A stretch of 37,441 bases of DNA from an uncultured Kangiellaceae bacterium (GTDB lineage Bacteria > Pseudomonadota > Gammaproteobacteria > Enterobacterales > Kangiellaceae): contig CAJQOL010000113.1 of NCBI GenBank assembly GCA_905479925.1, positions 1 to 37,441 of the forward strand, written 5' to 3'. The first letter of the stretch is position 1. Every line of letters starts with the position of its first letter. The translations under genes were made by a program, and so were the position numbers. Shown in pieces: positions 9,501 through 17,532 of this stretch. Under the pieces are notes generated by a model. The model worked only from the letters and a program-made list of their open reading frames with translations. It was not told the DNA's origin and did not search any database.

Positions 9501-10201
9501 TTACGTTCGGCGGTTGTCCAGTATTGGGTAGCCACTTCAAAAGCGCTTAATCCAAAAGGATCGGCAAGCCCGGCAAGTTGGCGCATCGATGGATCCGAAG
9601 GTAGTGTTTCACTAACCAATGGTGAGCCAACAAACATGGAGGTCAAAAAATAGAGTAGATAGATGGCAAGCCCCGAAAGGTAGGTTGCCATGACACTGCG
9701 ACTGAAGCATGCTGTTGCAAAACTAATGGCAGAACACAAAATGATATTGGGTAACACGAAAATAGCAAAAGCCCAGGTATAAAAAACGATCTGATTATCA
9801 GCGAATACACCGTCTATTCCCCAGGGGAAATGGGTACGTAACATCATCGCCAAACCGGATGCCAATAGAATGATCGAGACCACAAATACCAATGAAAGAT
9901 AGCGACTGAATAACAACTTGGTTCGAGTTATGGGTGTCGAGTAAACCAACTCACTAGATTGATGCATATCTTCTCTAAGTAGAGAATTCGCGCTAAGCAA
10001 ACCAATCAAGATTGGTGTGAGCAGGCTTAAAAAAATATAGACAGAGGCAACAACATGCGGCGAGTTAACCAATACTTTCCCAGAAATGCCTAAGCGCCCG
10101 GTAACCATAAAACCAAGAAACAGAAAAACAAACAATGCAATATATAAGGACAACTGTTTGCGATAGAAATTGAGTTCAAATTGTAGAAGTTGCGAGAACA
10201 T
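6536..10201 (-). CDS. ABC-2 type permease fused to M1-family metallopeptidase, 1221 aa
   Basis: The N-terminal half is a polytopic ABC-2 permease with about a dozen hydrophobic segments in two blocks (around residues 15-265 and 335-600), ending in a further segment near 615. The C-terminal half is a gluzincin peptidase: HEVAHQWWGH near residue 968 supplies two zinc-binding histidines and the catalytic glutamate, with a candidate third ligand Glu in VETLARYTE. That Glu lies 20 residues after the motif, against 18 in classical M1 enzymes. The canonical GAMEN exopeptidase motif is not seen; the region reads GVTGFGSPTMTLNGEHM. Permease/M1 fusions are a known but uncharacterised family. The ATPase gene lies 92 bases upstream in the same orientation, so they form one transporter. 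RBS AGGT precedes the ATG. Probable role: export or processing of peptides at the membrane; substrate unknown. Confidence 0.88.
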   Translation of the reverse strand: MFSQLLQFELNFYRKQLSLYIALFVFLFLGFMVTGRLGISGKVLVNSPHVVASVYIFLSLLTPILIGLLSANSLLREDMHQSSELVYSTPITRTKLLFSRYLSLVFVVSIILLASGLAMMLRTHFPWGIDGVFADNQIVFYTWAFAIFVLPNIILCSAISFATACFSRSVMATYLSGLAIYLLYFLTSMFVGSPLVSETLPSDPSMRQLAGLADPFGLSAFEVATQYWTTAERNTQMVSLSGDLLTNRMIWMAISVLILLVTWSRFQLNLDVSSAATKKHSGWKNILSFGFLSKHENLSNKRLDKSSEYVAYQPMTPSTHSNRHWFAMRSSFGLEISHLLKSVVFWGIVILWSIFLIGEISPISLTFEFSSPRYMMTSRVLERFQYDLLPRFVLFVVVFYAAEMVWREKDLKMQGFIDASPANSSVFFISKFVALSFIPFFLISIAIIIGILNQLAVGYYDLQPLLYLSLYFYGGLPLIMSIVLCLFVNAIAPNRYLGMLISVALLLFLGTNLSALVGLEHGLWHFASAPSFRYSDMNGSAHYYSTFTTYMFYWGCLTIVLGALGFALWRRGTDISLSHRFGQLKVQLGKKGIALVSFAIVGFLSSGSYIFYKTNIAANYYSSEDSILWRVNYEQQLKQYENLPVLNVTDIKTQVDLYPSERRFEASGEYQLENLNQQAVQQVLISIASDLSFSQLDLFDPQGNKATLIGDYQSMGSFLFRFENAIRPGETARLNFMTHQQQSGFGGFANNSLVTEHATMLFTSNKFPRLGYVRERELSSPLTRQDHGLPEKAKRETIYESVERLNSPSNTTAYDRPRYANFETIVSTTNGQTAVSHGSLVKQWNSGERSYFHYKTSAPVRNALFYLSSAYQIDQDATHGVTTKVYYDPRHQVNVKRMTQAIKDSLAYHIENFGAYPHKEFKHVETADFTGVTGFGSPTMTLNGEHMGFSYDLRNSEVYDQVYRRTAHEVAHQWWGHIIAPANTEEGTTLLVETLARYTETMIMKKIFGEDVALKFVKFEMGRYFRGRARETEQELPLYRSLSSQNYLNYSKGVVAMYALQNTIGEATLNSSLKILIERHAFPKKPATSFDLLEILYQVAPEHRAYIDQWFKRINYIEAKIENSSVQRQQDNSFELAVEIIFAAKEVDSDNIEKEVDKSTSVEVALTYSQDGEVNQRIENVELRSGSNRLNFQLQYQPLAIELDPRSLLLNKNKFEAKVSF

Positions 10202-10293
10202 AATTAGACCTAATGATGAATAATCTGAACTCGGGACAATTTGGATTTTAAGGCCATATTATCCGGAGTCCAGGTTAAATAGATTGATTAACG

Positions 10294-11169
10294 TTAAGAA
10301 AAATTAACGCGGTATAAGACTGAGAAATAAACATCCTCGAGGTCCGGTTCTACTGGCTCAAAGTCTGCCTCAGGTTGAACATCCGATAACACGTGAATAC
10401 TTCTTTCGCCGCTATCTAAGCGGATAGAAATAACATTAAAGTTATCTTTGAATAGTTTTTCTTGGTCTGCTTGTATCCGTTTTTTCCATACCTTACCTTT
10501 GAGATCTTTAATCAGTTGACCGGGCTTTCCTTGTAGCAAAATTTTTCCATTGGCTAAAATCGCCATGTTTGGACAAAGCTCCCTGACATCTTCAACAATA
10601 TGGGTTGATAAAATCACCACACGGTTTTCACCAAGCTGACTCAATAGTCGATGAAAACGATTTCGCTCTTCTGGATCTAAACCGGCGGTTGGCTCATCGA
10701 CAATGATGATTTTTGGGTCAGCCAGTAACGCCTGAGCAATTCCAAAGCGTTGTTTCATGCCACCGGAAAAACTACTTACGGCCTTTTTTCGTGCATCAAA
10801 TAAGTTGGTTTGTTTAAGTAATGAAACCACCTGATTTCGGCGTTGCTGTTTATCGGTGATCCCCTTCAATAGAGCAAAATGCTCTAATAAATGGAAGGCG
10901 GATATTCTTGGGTAAACGCCAAACTCCTGAGGTAAATATCCCAGTTGCTGGCGCAGAGATTGCGGATGCTCGAGCACCGATACTCCATTAAAACTAATTG
11001 TGCCGTTATCGGCTCCTTGTAAACTAGCTATGGTCCGCATCAGACTGGATTTACCGGCGCCATTTGGACCTAATAATCCAAAAAGCCCGCAGTCGACATT
11101 CAAATCAATGCCATCAAGCGCTTTTACGCCGTTATCATAAGTCTTGCTTAAGTTATTTATTTGAAGCAC
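10294..11169 (-). CDS. ABC transporter ATP-binding protein
   Basis: Complete ABC ATPase of 291 aa: Walker A GPNGAGKS (residues 34-41), Q-loop in YLPQEFG, signature SFSGGMKQ (133-140), Walker B IIIVDEP (154-160) and H-loop His190. The close spacing upstream of the ABC-2/M1 gene shows it powers that permease. The subfamily is the CcmA/drug-exporter type, one ATPase domain acting as a dimer. The two-component genes are divergent, with about 230 bases between, so the pair may be under their control. Confidence 0.93.
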   Translation of the reverse strand: MLQINNLSKTYDNGVKALDGIDLNVDCGLFGLLGPNGAGKSSLMRTIASLQGADNGTISFNGVSVLEHPQSLRQQLGYLPQEFGVYPRISAFHLLEHFALLKGITDKQQRRNQVVSLLKQTNLFDARKKAVSSFSGGMKQRFGIAQALLADPKIIIVDEPTAGLDPEERNRFHRLLSQLGENRVVILSTHIVEDVRELCPNMAILANGKILLQGKPGQLIKDLKGKVWKKRIQADQEKLFKDNFNVISIRLDSGERSIHVLSDVQPEADFEPVEPDLEDVYFSVLYRVNFS

Positions 11170-11324
11170 CAGTTATTCCTCTCTGTTTTTTGGCTATTGA
11201 GTTTGCTTAGCAAAATCGACTAACCGTACCGAATAACTATCACTGTATAGAAGCCTTGAAACGAAGAGAATCGCTTAGGGAGCAAGGATGGTTTAGACGT
11301 GACCAACGCCAAAAAAGCCCGGAT

Positions 11325-11360
11325 AAGCGCCTTCATCATCAAAAAAGCGACTTTCACCAT
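11325..11360 (+). promoter_or_regulatory. putative LytTR-type direct repeat upstream of the two-component genes
   Basis: AAGCGCCTT (11325-11333) and AAGCGACTT (11345-11353) are nine-base direct repeats (8 of 9 identical) with starts 20 bases apart, about two helical turns. LytTR regulators typically bind two nine-base direct repeats spaced this way. The second repeat ends about 50 bases before the kinase ATG, so autoregulation is conceivable. The motif itself does not match a consensus I know; speculative. Confidence 0.3.
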
Positions 11361-11402
11361 ACAATCGATGACAAGGTGACCGAATAAAGGCAAAATATCA
11401 TT

Positions 11403-12830
11403 ATGAAAACAGATAATGATATAAAAACAAAAACTACAAAAGCACCAATCACTGAAACGATTAGCGCCGCAACTAAAAGTGCCCAGATAATAAGCACCGA
11501 AACAATCAGGGAAAACATAGCCAACTATTTGGTACGCAAAGAAGAATGGATCTTTGTTGGAATTATTCTGGCATTTAGTCTCGCCACTACCGAATCAGCA
11601 CTCTGGACAGATTATCTAACACGAGTCGCTCGCTATTGCATAGAGTTATCGCCTATATTGGTATTGAAGTACTTTCAGCCTGTTCTGACAAAACGCTTTA
11701 GTCGAAAAATACTAACGGTACTGTGGCTAATCGTCTTTGTTGTTTACCCGCTAAGTACCTTAACCATCGATCTGCAGAATCCGCAATCCGCTTACTTCCT
11801 TGCTACAGAAAGCGATATTTTTATGGTTTGTGCTATTGCCGAAATATTGCTGCTATTTAACCAAAGCTTTAAGAATATTGCGCCATTAAAAGGTGGACTA
11901 GAGAAGTTAGGAATGGACGGTATTATTTTGCTATTTATGGCAGTCATATCGATCTACCTAGGCTTACTAGGAGCTTCCGATCTGGCTCTGTGGAGCGAGC
12001 GCAATGCGTTGTCCCATCCTATTCGTTTTGCTGTTGTTTGGGAGAATTTCGGTAGTTTTATTAGCCTAGTGCTACAGTTTTTTTGTTTATATTTTGCTGG
12101 TTTTATTTTGTATTGGGTGAATCGTTATATTTTGGTGAAAAGAGTGCTTATTCAACGGGGCGGCATTGTTTATCTCTTTTCAGTACTTTTTAGTGTCGCA
12201 CTGCTTTATCCGTTGCTAACGGCAGCGTTTCTTTTACTACCTATCAATCAAATGGGTGAACCTATTATTCCCGCGGAAGCCGCCGACCCATTTGATCCTA
12301 TTAATGGTCGTGTAGCCATGGCAATTATGTTGGTGAGTCTTCCAGTTATTTTAGTCGTCCACTGGCACAAAAAGAATAATCAGTTAATCGCAGTGGAAAA
12401 ACAGAAATCGGTAGCGGAATTAGAATTATTGAAGCAACAAATTAATCCTCATTTTTTCTTCAATACACTTAATAATTTGTACGCACTTTGTTTAAAGAAG
12501 TCCGAGCAAGCACCAGAGGTAGTATTGCAGCTGTCAGAACTTATGCGATTTGTCGTCTATCAAGGTCAGCAATCTACCGTTTCTATTCAAGAAGAAATCA
12601 AATACATAGAGGACTACGTTAACCTGCAAAGTTTACGATTACGCAACAAGCTCGACTTTACGCTGAACAAATCAATCGATAACAATGAAGCGCCAATTGC
12701 TCCGCTGCTGCTAATTATCCTCGTTGAAAATGCGTTTAAGCATGGTATAGAACCATCAATTGAAAAAAGCGAATTATCAATTACCATTACTTTAGAAGAC
12801 AACCAGCTTATATTTTGTTGCGTTAATTGA
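11403..12830 (+). CDS. LytS-type sensor histidine kinase, cut by an in-frame TGA
   Basis: Sensor kinase with several N-terminal membrane segments (about residues 50-320) and a His_kinase domain of the LytS/YehU class: phospho-accepting His350 in QQINPHFFFNTLNNLY and N-box Asn443 in VENAFKHG. Translation stops at codon 476, right after IFCCVN, inside the ATP-binding domain. The same frame continues open for 62 more codons with the glycine box GVGLENLKKRL (from about 493) and ends in an ATGA overlap with the response-regulator start. The intact gene would thus be 11403-13019. In relatives the residue after this Asn is usually Ser; TCA to TGA is a one-base change. The truncated protein lacks the glycine box and is probably inactive, unless the stop is a sequencing error or is read through. 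Confidence 0.8.
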   Translation: MKTDNDIKTKTTKAPITETISAATKSAQIISTETIRENIANYLVRKEEWIFVGIILAFSLATTESALWTDYLTRVARYCIELSPILVLKYFQPVLTKRFSRKILTVLWLIVFVVYPLSTLTIDLQNPQSAYFLATESDIFMVCAIAEILLLFNQSFKNIAPLKGGLEKLGMDGIILLFMAVISIYLGLLGASDLALWSERNALSHPIRFAVVWENFGSFISLVLQFFCLYFAGFILYWVNRYILVKRVLIQRGGIVYLFSVLFSVALLYPLLTAAFLLLPINQMGEPIIPAEAADPFDPINGRVAMAIMLVSLPVILVVHWHKKNNQLIAVEKQKSVAELELLKQQINPHFFFNTLNNLYALCLKKSEQAPEVVLQLSELMRFVVYQGQQSTVSIQEEIKYIEDYVNLQSLRLRNKLDFTLNKSIDNNEAPIAPLLLIILVENAFKHGIEPSIEKSELSITITLEDNQLIFCCVN

Positions 12831-13019
12831 ATCGCGTCCGATAGCAAGGATACACAGCGGATAGATAATCAGTCAAAAGGTGTTGGACTAGAAAATTTGA
12901 AGAAACGATTAATGCTGCTTTACCCCAATCAACATCAGATTGAACTAGATCAGTCTAAAAACCGCTATACCGCGTCTTTATCAATCGACCTTACTGCACA
13001 ACAGGTTAATGCGCTATGA
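12831..13019 (+). pseudogene. detached 3' end of the sensor kinase
   Basis: In-frame continuation beyond the TGA: encodes IASDSKDTQ..., then GVGLENLKKRLMLLYPNQH, the glycine box and end of the HATPase domain, to a TGA overlapping the downstream ATG (ATGA). Its conservation and the intact overlap argue that the interruption is recent or an artefact. No start codon with a clear ribosome site is seen within it. Confidence 0.75.
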
Positions 13020-13747
13020 CTATGACTGCACTCATCATTGATGATGAACCATTAGCCCATGATGTGATCCTTGAGTATCTTAAAGAAATCGACTGGATTT
13101 TGGTGCAAAAACAGTTTTATTCGGCAACCGATGCGCTAGTTTATTTGACTCAGAATAAGGTCGACCTAATTTTTCTTGATATTAATATGCCAAAACTCAA
13201 TGGTATGGATTTTCTAAAAATATTGAGTCAGAAAACCCAAGTTATTGTCACTTCCGCTTATCAAGAATATGCGCTCGAAAGTTTCGAGCTTGATGTTTGT
13301 GATTATCTTTTAAAACCCTTTCGATTTGACCGATTTATCAAGGCTGTTACAAAAGCCAATGAACAATTTCAGTTAACAGCACAGTCAAATTCGGTTGCCG
13401 CCGTGGTAGCCGGCAATGACAAGACTGAAGAGGAAAAGAAGGAATCATCTATTTTTCTTAAAGTTGATAAAAAACTGATACAATTTGAACTAGCTGACAT
13501 TATTTATTTTGAAGCCTATGGCAATTACGTAAAAATATGGATTGATAATAAGAGCTTCCTTACTCCTAGAACTTTAACGTCATTTGAAAAACAATTGGAT
13601 CCTGATGACTTTATGCGAGTTCATAAGTCTTTCATTGTACAGAAAAAGAAAATTGCTTTTGTTGAGGGCAGTTCGATTCATATGGCTAATAAAAATGAAG
13701 TTTCACTCGGCAAGAACTATAAGCATTTGGCAAAATTACTTAGTTGA
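13016..13747 (+). CDS. LytTR-family response regulator
   Basis: Receiver domain at residues 4-120 with acidic pair DDE at 9-11, phospho-acceptor Asp55 in LIFLDINMP, and the conserved Lys in YLLKPF. A linker rich in Glu/Lys follows, then a C-terminal LytTR DNA-binding domain (about 143-243) with FEAYGNYVKIW and MRVHKSFIVQ, typical of AlgR/AgrA/LytR-type regulators. It overlaps the kinase end by ATGA, which implies translational coupling; the premature TGA in the kinase might reduce its expression. Likely targets are its own operon and the divergent ABC/M1 peptidase genes, inferred from position only. Confidence 0.92.
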   Translation: MTMTALIIDDEPLAHDVILEYLKEIDWILVQKQFYSATDALVYLTQNKVDLIFLDINMPKLNGMDFLKILSQKTQVIVTSAYQEYALESFELDVCDYLLKPFRFDRFIKAVTKANEQFQLTAQSNSVAAVVAGNDKTEEEKKESSIFLKVDKKLIQFELADIIYFEAYGNYVKIWIDNKSFLTPRTLTSFEKQLDPDDFMRVHKSFIVQKKKIAFVEGSSIHMANKNEVSLGKNYKHLAKLLS

Positions 13748-13796
13748 ATGAAGATTAATTGCTAGCTAAATGCTAGAAGAGAAGATTAAAGTTTTA

Positions 13797-13816
13797 AACC
13801 ATCATTAATGATGGTT
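13797..13816. terminator. perfect 20-bp palindrome between convergent genes
   Basis: AACCATCATTAATGATGGTT is a perfect inverted repeat between the stop of the response regulator and the stop of the antiporter gene, which converge here. No long T run follows on either side, so it may be a weak bidirectional terminator or only an mRNA-end hairpin. Confidence 0.45.
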
Positions 13817-13847
13817 AAATCTGCATCAATGGATAACCGGCGAAAGT

Positions 13848-15428
13848 CTAGATTTCCAAATGCTGCTCGTCAAATAAGTGTAAGGTTTGTTCAGCAAAAC
13901 CAGTTCCGACTTTGGCGTAATAATTAAAGACTACATCTATACCGGCTTCTAATAACTCACTTTCTTGGTCATCATACTTTGCAATTGCAGCAGTTTTGCC
14001 TCGATAACCGGCTAATCGAATTTGTTTGTTTGCTTCCAAAATATCATGATGATTCGGAATCGAAAATAGAATTAAATGGATAGGTTCTAGATCGATATGA
14101 CTCCAAAAATCTGGGTCTTCAGCGTCCGCCATAATGACATTTCGTTTAGCTTTTTTATGCTCTAATACTTTGCGTTTTACAACATCGACACCGCAAACTT
14201 CTTTCTTCAATTCATCTCTCATCGTATCAAATACGCCGGCTCCAACTCGCCCCATACCAATAACCAAAATTGACGCATTTTTGGGTCGAGCAAAACGATC
14301 TTCTGCCAGCCGTTTTTCACTTTCAAATTTCTTTAAGGAGGTCCTCCACTTCATATAAACGTTGTGGACATTTATATTAATACTACTGGTTAGGACAAAG
14401 GAGAACGCAACACTAAGCGCTAAGATAACTAACCATTCTTTCGGCAACAATCCGTAACTGACGGAGATTGCGCAAACGATAAGCCCAAATTCGCTAAAGT
14501 TACTTAAATTTACAGCGGTTAAAAACGAGGTTCGACTTTTAACCCGACTGCGAGTCAACCAAAGAAAGTAAAAAAGACCTTTGAGAGGTAATAGAAGTGT
14601 AATCAATAACGCAATACCTAACATGTTTAATGTTGGCAACGCAGTAAAACCGATTGATAAGAAAAAGCCTATCAAAAAGATATCTTTAAAACTCATTAAT
14701 GACTTAGAAAGTTCCACGGCCTTTTTCTCACCACTAAGAATCATACCTACAGCCAAAGCACCTAAATGTTTTTCCAGCCCCACCATATCGAATAACTGAC
14801 TTCCAGAAAAGGCCAGGAAAAACCCAGTCAGCACCAACACTTCACCATGCCCACTTCTTGTTAGTAGCCGGGTTAATAAGGGTTTTATTAGTGGTAAAGC
14901 GAGTACCGATAGTGCCCACCAACTGGCGGTTTTATCGGTCGCTAAACTAAGGAAAATAACCGCCATAATATCTTGTATTACCAAGATCCCAATGGCAATT
15001 TGTCCATGTCTTGCGCGCATTTCACCTCGGTCTTCTAACATTTTTACTGCAAATACAGTACTGCTAAAACTCAATGCAAATCCAATAACGGCAGCGGACA
15101 TCCAGCTCAGCTCAGCAAAATAGGCTACGCCAATAGAAGTAAATAGAAATGCAAGGAATGAAACAAATACAACGGTCACCAACGCGTTGGCGGTAGCGCT
15201 ACTCCAAATTTCGAACTTAAATAAGCTTCTGATATCTAGTTTTAAGCCGATAGTAAATAGCAGTAAGATGATACCAATATCAGCTAGCGGCTCTAGAGGA
15301 ATATTGGGAGTCATGCCAAATGCATGCAAGCCGAAGCCGGCAGCTAAAAAGCCAACTAACGGTGGCAGGTTTATTTGTTTGAACAAAAACCCACTCACAA
15401 AAGTAACAAAGACCCATAGATAGTCCAT
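13848..15428 (-). CDS. CPA2-family cation/proton antiporter with NAD-binding RCK domain (KefB/YbaL-like)
   Basis: The first 370 residues form about 12 membrane segments of a Na+/H+ exchanger domain, with a family-typical LADIGIILLLFTIGLKLD block near residues 47-65. A TrkA-N/RCK domain follows, with nucleotide-binding ILVIGMGRVGAG from about residue 386 and Asp in VCGVDV. No TrkA-C domain is visible and the protein stops at 526 aa, so it is shorter than KefB/KefC (about 600). It likely exchanges K+ or Na+ for protons at the inner membrane under nucleotide control. GGAG sits four to five bases before the ATG. The gene stands alone. Confidence 0.88.
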   Translation of the reverse strand: MDYLWVFVTFVSGFLFKQINLPPLVGFLAAGFGLHAFGMTPNIPLEPLADIGIILLLFTIGLKLDIRSLFKFEIWSSATANALVTVVFVSFLAFLFTSIGVAYFAELSWMSAAVIGFALSFSSTVFAVKMLEDRGEMRARHGQIAIGILVIQDIMAVIFLSLATDKTASWWALSVLALPLIKPLLTRLLTRSGHGEVLVLTGFFLAFSGSQLFDMVGLEKHLGALAVGMILSGEKKAVELSKSLMSFKDIFLIGFFLSIGFTALPTLNMLGIALLITLLLPLKGLFYFLWLTRSRVKSRTSFLTAVNLSNFSEFGLIVCAISVSYGLLPKEWLVILALSVAFSFVLTSSININVHNVYMKWRTSLKKFESEKRLAEDRFARPKNASILVIGMGRVGAGVFDTMRDELKKEVCGVDVVKRKVLEHKKAKRNVIMADAEDPDFWSHIDLEPIHLILFSIPNHHDILEANKQIRLAGYRGKTAAIAKYDDQESELLEAGIDVVFNYYAKVGTGFAEQTLHLFDEQHLEI

Positions 15429-15818
15429 GACTCTCCCTAAATATTTAGACTAATTGTCTCCAAAAACATCTTGTCTTGAAAACTATCAACCAACGCTACT
15501 TAGTCAATAAATAGACAGACATTAATATCATTATAGCTTGGAATACCGAGTTAATCCTGCGGTCGATAGAATTTGAAGCTTTTATCATATTACCGAGCGA
15601 AGGATCGGCCGATTTAGCCAGCTATTAGCTGGCCGGAGTAAGGGTGGGACTGAATATTAGCTAGAAAAAAACGGCATGAGGTAGTTCTAGCAACAATAAA
15701 TTGAGGATTCATGCGCGTGTTTTTTTCACGAGGATAATTTCTAACCATATAGACTTTGTATTTTAATTGCCCTCTTATTTATAAAAGAAGGCAATTATCC
15801 AAATAATAGATAATTAAG
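15429..15818. other. 390-base intergenic region with small hairpins
   Basis: No ORF of note. It contains GCCAGCT/AGCTGGC (15617-15633, three-base loop) next to the palindrome TCGGCCGA (15605-15612). Nearer the amidohydrolase stop is a 12-bp stem with one mismatch (15765-15776 with 15785-15796) that lacks a T run in the minus sense. The antiporter promoter must lie on the left side of this region. Confidence 0.5.
15765..15796 (-). terminator. possible terminator hairpin after the amidohydrolase gene
   Basis: AATTGCCCTCTT pairs with AAGAAGGCAATT with one mismatch around an eight-base loop, about 22 bases past the stop. No U tract follows, so intrinsic termination is doubtful; it may only stabilise the transcript end. 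Confidence 0.35.
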
Positions 15819-17270
15819 TTAATCTTGTAGGTAAGCGTCTCTAATTGTCTGCAATAGTTGTTCACGCTTGCTCTTATTAAGCACTTTGCCATCTAATACT
15901 ACGGTATCGATTGCGCGTGTATTTCTGATATCTGACAAAGGGTTCTCGTTTAAGATTATTAAATCTGCAGCATAACCAACGGCGATTTTTCCAGTTTTGA
16001 TGTTCATCCATTGAGCCGGTACGGACGTCGCAGAACGGATCGCTTGTGCTGGTGACATTCCGGCATTAACAAGCGACTCTAGTTCTTGATGCATGGACAG
16101 TCCAGGAACAACCATATTCGTCATCGAATCCGCTCCGGCTAATATTACGACATCATGCTTGATTAAAGCGTCTAACATAATATGGATTGCTTCAACATAA
16201 GTATCCCAAAAGATCTTTACCCGTTTGACTCTTTCGGGGTCCTTTTTGCCCTCTTCACCAACGGCAAATTTGTTTTTGTCTGGCATCCAGTCAGCCAAAC
16301 GCTCGGGGTTAATATAGGTTAAGTCAAGGCTTTCAATCAAAGTTTCTAGCTCAAGCGCCTGCGTTGGCAAAGACTCCATAAACCAAAGAGTTGTTCCTAC
16401 TGACATTCCAAGCTTTTTGACCTTAGCCGCTACTTCATCACTGTGGTCTTTTACATACTGTAAGTACTCTTTGTAATTTGTTGAACCATAACCTCCAAAT
16501 TGGCCATCAAGCGCTTTAGTGAATTCCTCTATATGTACGACCTCTGATTGACCTGAGCTCCAGAGGTCGTCAAGACTAATAGTATTAGGGATATGTCCGA
16601 CAATGTTAAACGACTTAGCCTTGGCCGCTTCGGTCAGCGCCTGATAAACTGGACGACTAACAAATGACCAAACTTTAACAGCGTCATAACCTTCTTCGAT
16701 TAACCGGTCTATCATTTCATACGCTTCTTGTTGATTGGTGACGTTATATTGCTCCAAGAACAACTCCCTATAGAGCCTCTCAAAGCCGCTGTGGCTATTA
16801 ATACTTCTAGTGATATATAGCTTAGGGCCTAGACGTCCATTTTTGATCTGCTCTCGCCACTCTAAATGGTGCGATTTGCCGCCCATTTCTCTCAAATAAG
16901 TGACGCCATGAGCTGGGTAAATCAATAGATCATTAGGACTGTTTTGAAGATGTGCATGGGATTCTATTAAGCCCGGGATCAGATACTTACCGCTCGCATC
17001 AATAACTCTGACACCCTCTAAATTGAGCTTCCCGGCAGTGATTTTGGTTATCTTCCGGTTACTAATGAAAACATTCCGGTTTGTAAGCATGGTTTCGCCA
17101 TCTTCCGACAGAAGATTAACATTGGTAATTACAGTAGGATCACTAGATTCTTGAAATGAACGATAATCGACTTCTTGGTATTGACTACCGCATGAACTGA
17201 TAACGCTCACGACAAAAAGAAATAGAATACTTAATAGACTACGACTGAGTCTCGTTTTAGATTTCGGCAT
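15819..17270 (-). CDS. amidohydrolase-family lipoprotein (imidazolonepropionase/prolidase-like)
   Basis: Metal-dependent amidohydrolase, 483 aa. The N-terminus is a lipoprotein signal with lipobox VISSC (Cys27), so the enzyme is exported. Metal-site residues are visible: HAH at 105-107, Lys199 in YDAVKVW (possible bridging carboxylated Lys), His226 in IVGHIP, His246 in VVHIEEF, and Asp381 in AGADSM. The C-terminal YAADLIILNENPL is the usual closing strand of the composite beta-sandwich. The ORF can start at a GTG six bases further up, but ATG at 17270 has GGAG five bases before it. Periplasmic members often cleave dipeptides or cyclic amides; the substrate cannot be told. Confidence 0.87.
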   Translation of the reverse strand: MPKSKTRLSRSLLSILFLFVVSVISSCGSQYQEVDYRSFQESSDPTVITNVNLLSEDGETMLTNRNVFISNRKITKITAGKLNLEGVRVIDASGKYLIPGLIESHAHLQNSPNDLLIYPAHGVTYLREMGGKSHHLEWREQIKNGRLGPKLYITRSINSHSGFERLYRELFLEQYNVTNQQEAYEMIDRLIEEGYDAVKVWSFVSRPVYQALTEAAKAKSFNIVGHIPNTISLDDLWSSGQSEVVHIEEFTKALDGQFGGYGSTNYKEYLQYVKDHSDEVAAKVKKLGMSVGTTLWFMESLPTQALELETLIESLDLTYINPERLADWMPDKNKFAVGEEGKKDPERVKRVKIFWDTYVEAIHIMLDALIKHDVVILAGADSMTNMVVPGLSMHQELESLVNAGMSPAQAIRSATSVPAQWMNIKTGKIAVGYAADLIILNENPLSDIRNTRAIDTVVLDGKVLNKSKREQLLQTIRDAYLQD

Positions 17271-17532
17271 AATCACTCCGGCCTTAGGTTTTATTGCAAC
17301 GTTTAAAAAAGCACAATTTAGGCAAAAAGAGCGCGAAATTCATCTCATTTCATGTTTTGAGAGAGTGAAATTGATAATAATAGTAATATTTCTTTGATCA
17401 GCACGTTGCTGGCACTTCCAAATCGAATTTACCGAGCTGAGTGCGTCTGACATTAGAGCTCACCAACCGGTAAAAACATCCCAAGATTTTTGTAGCAGGT
17501 GATGTTTTACCGTGATTGACCCTTTAGTCTTA

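Noticed and set aside
12828..12830. TGA as selenocysteine
   Set aside because: The family has no Cys/Sec at this position and I see no SECIS-like hairpin directly after it that I could defend.
12780..12850. Frameshift as the cause of the kinase truncation
   Set aside because: The conserved 3' part is in the same frame as the 5' part; only one TGA separates them.
17468..17512. Inverted repeat CGGTAAAAACATC / GATGTTTTACCG as terminator of the TolB-like gene
   Set aside because: Long loop, bulged stem and no T run after it; at best a transcript-end hairpin.
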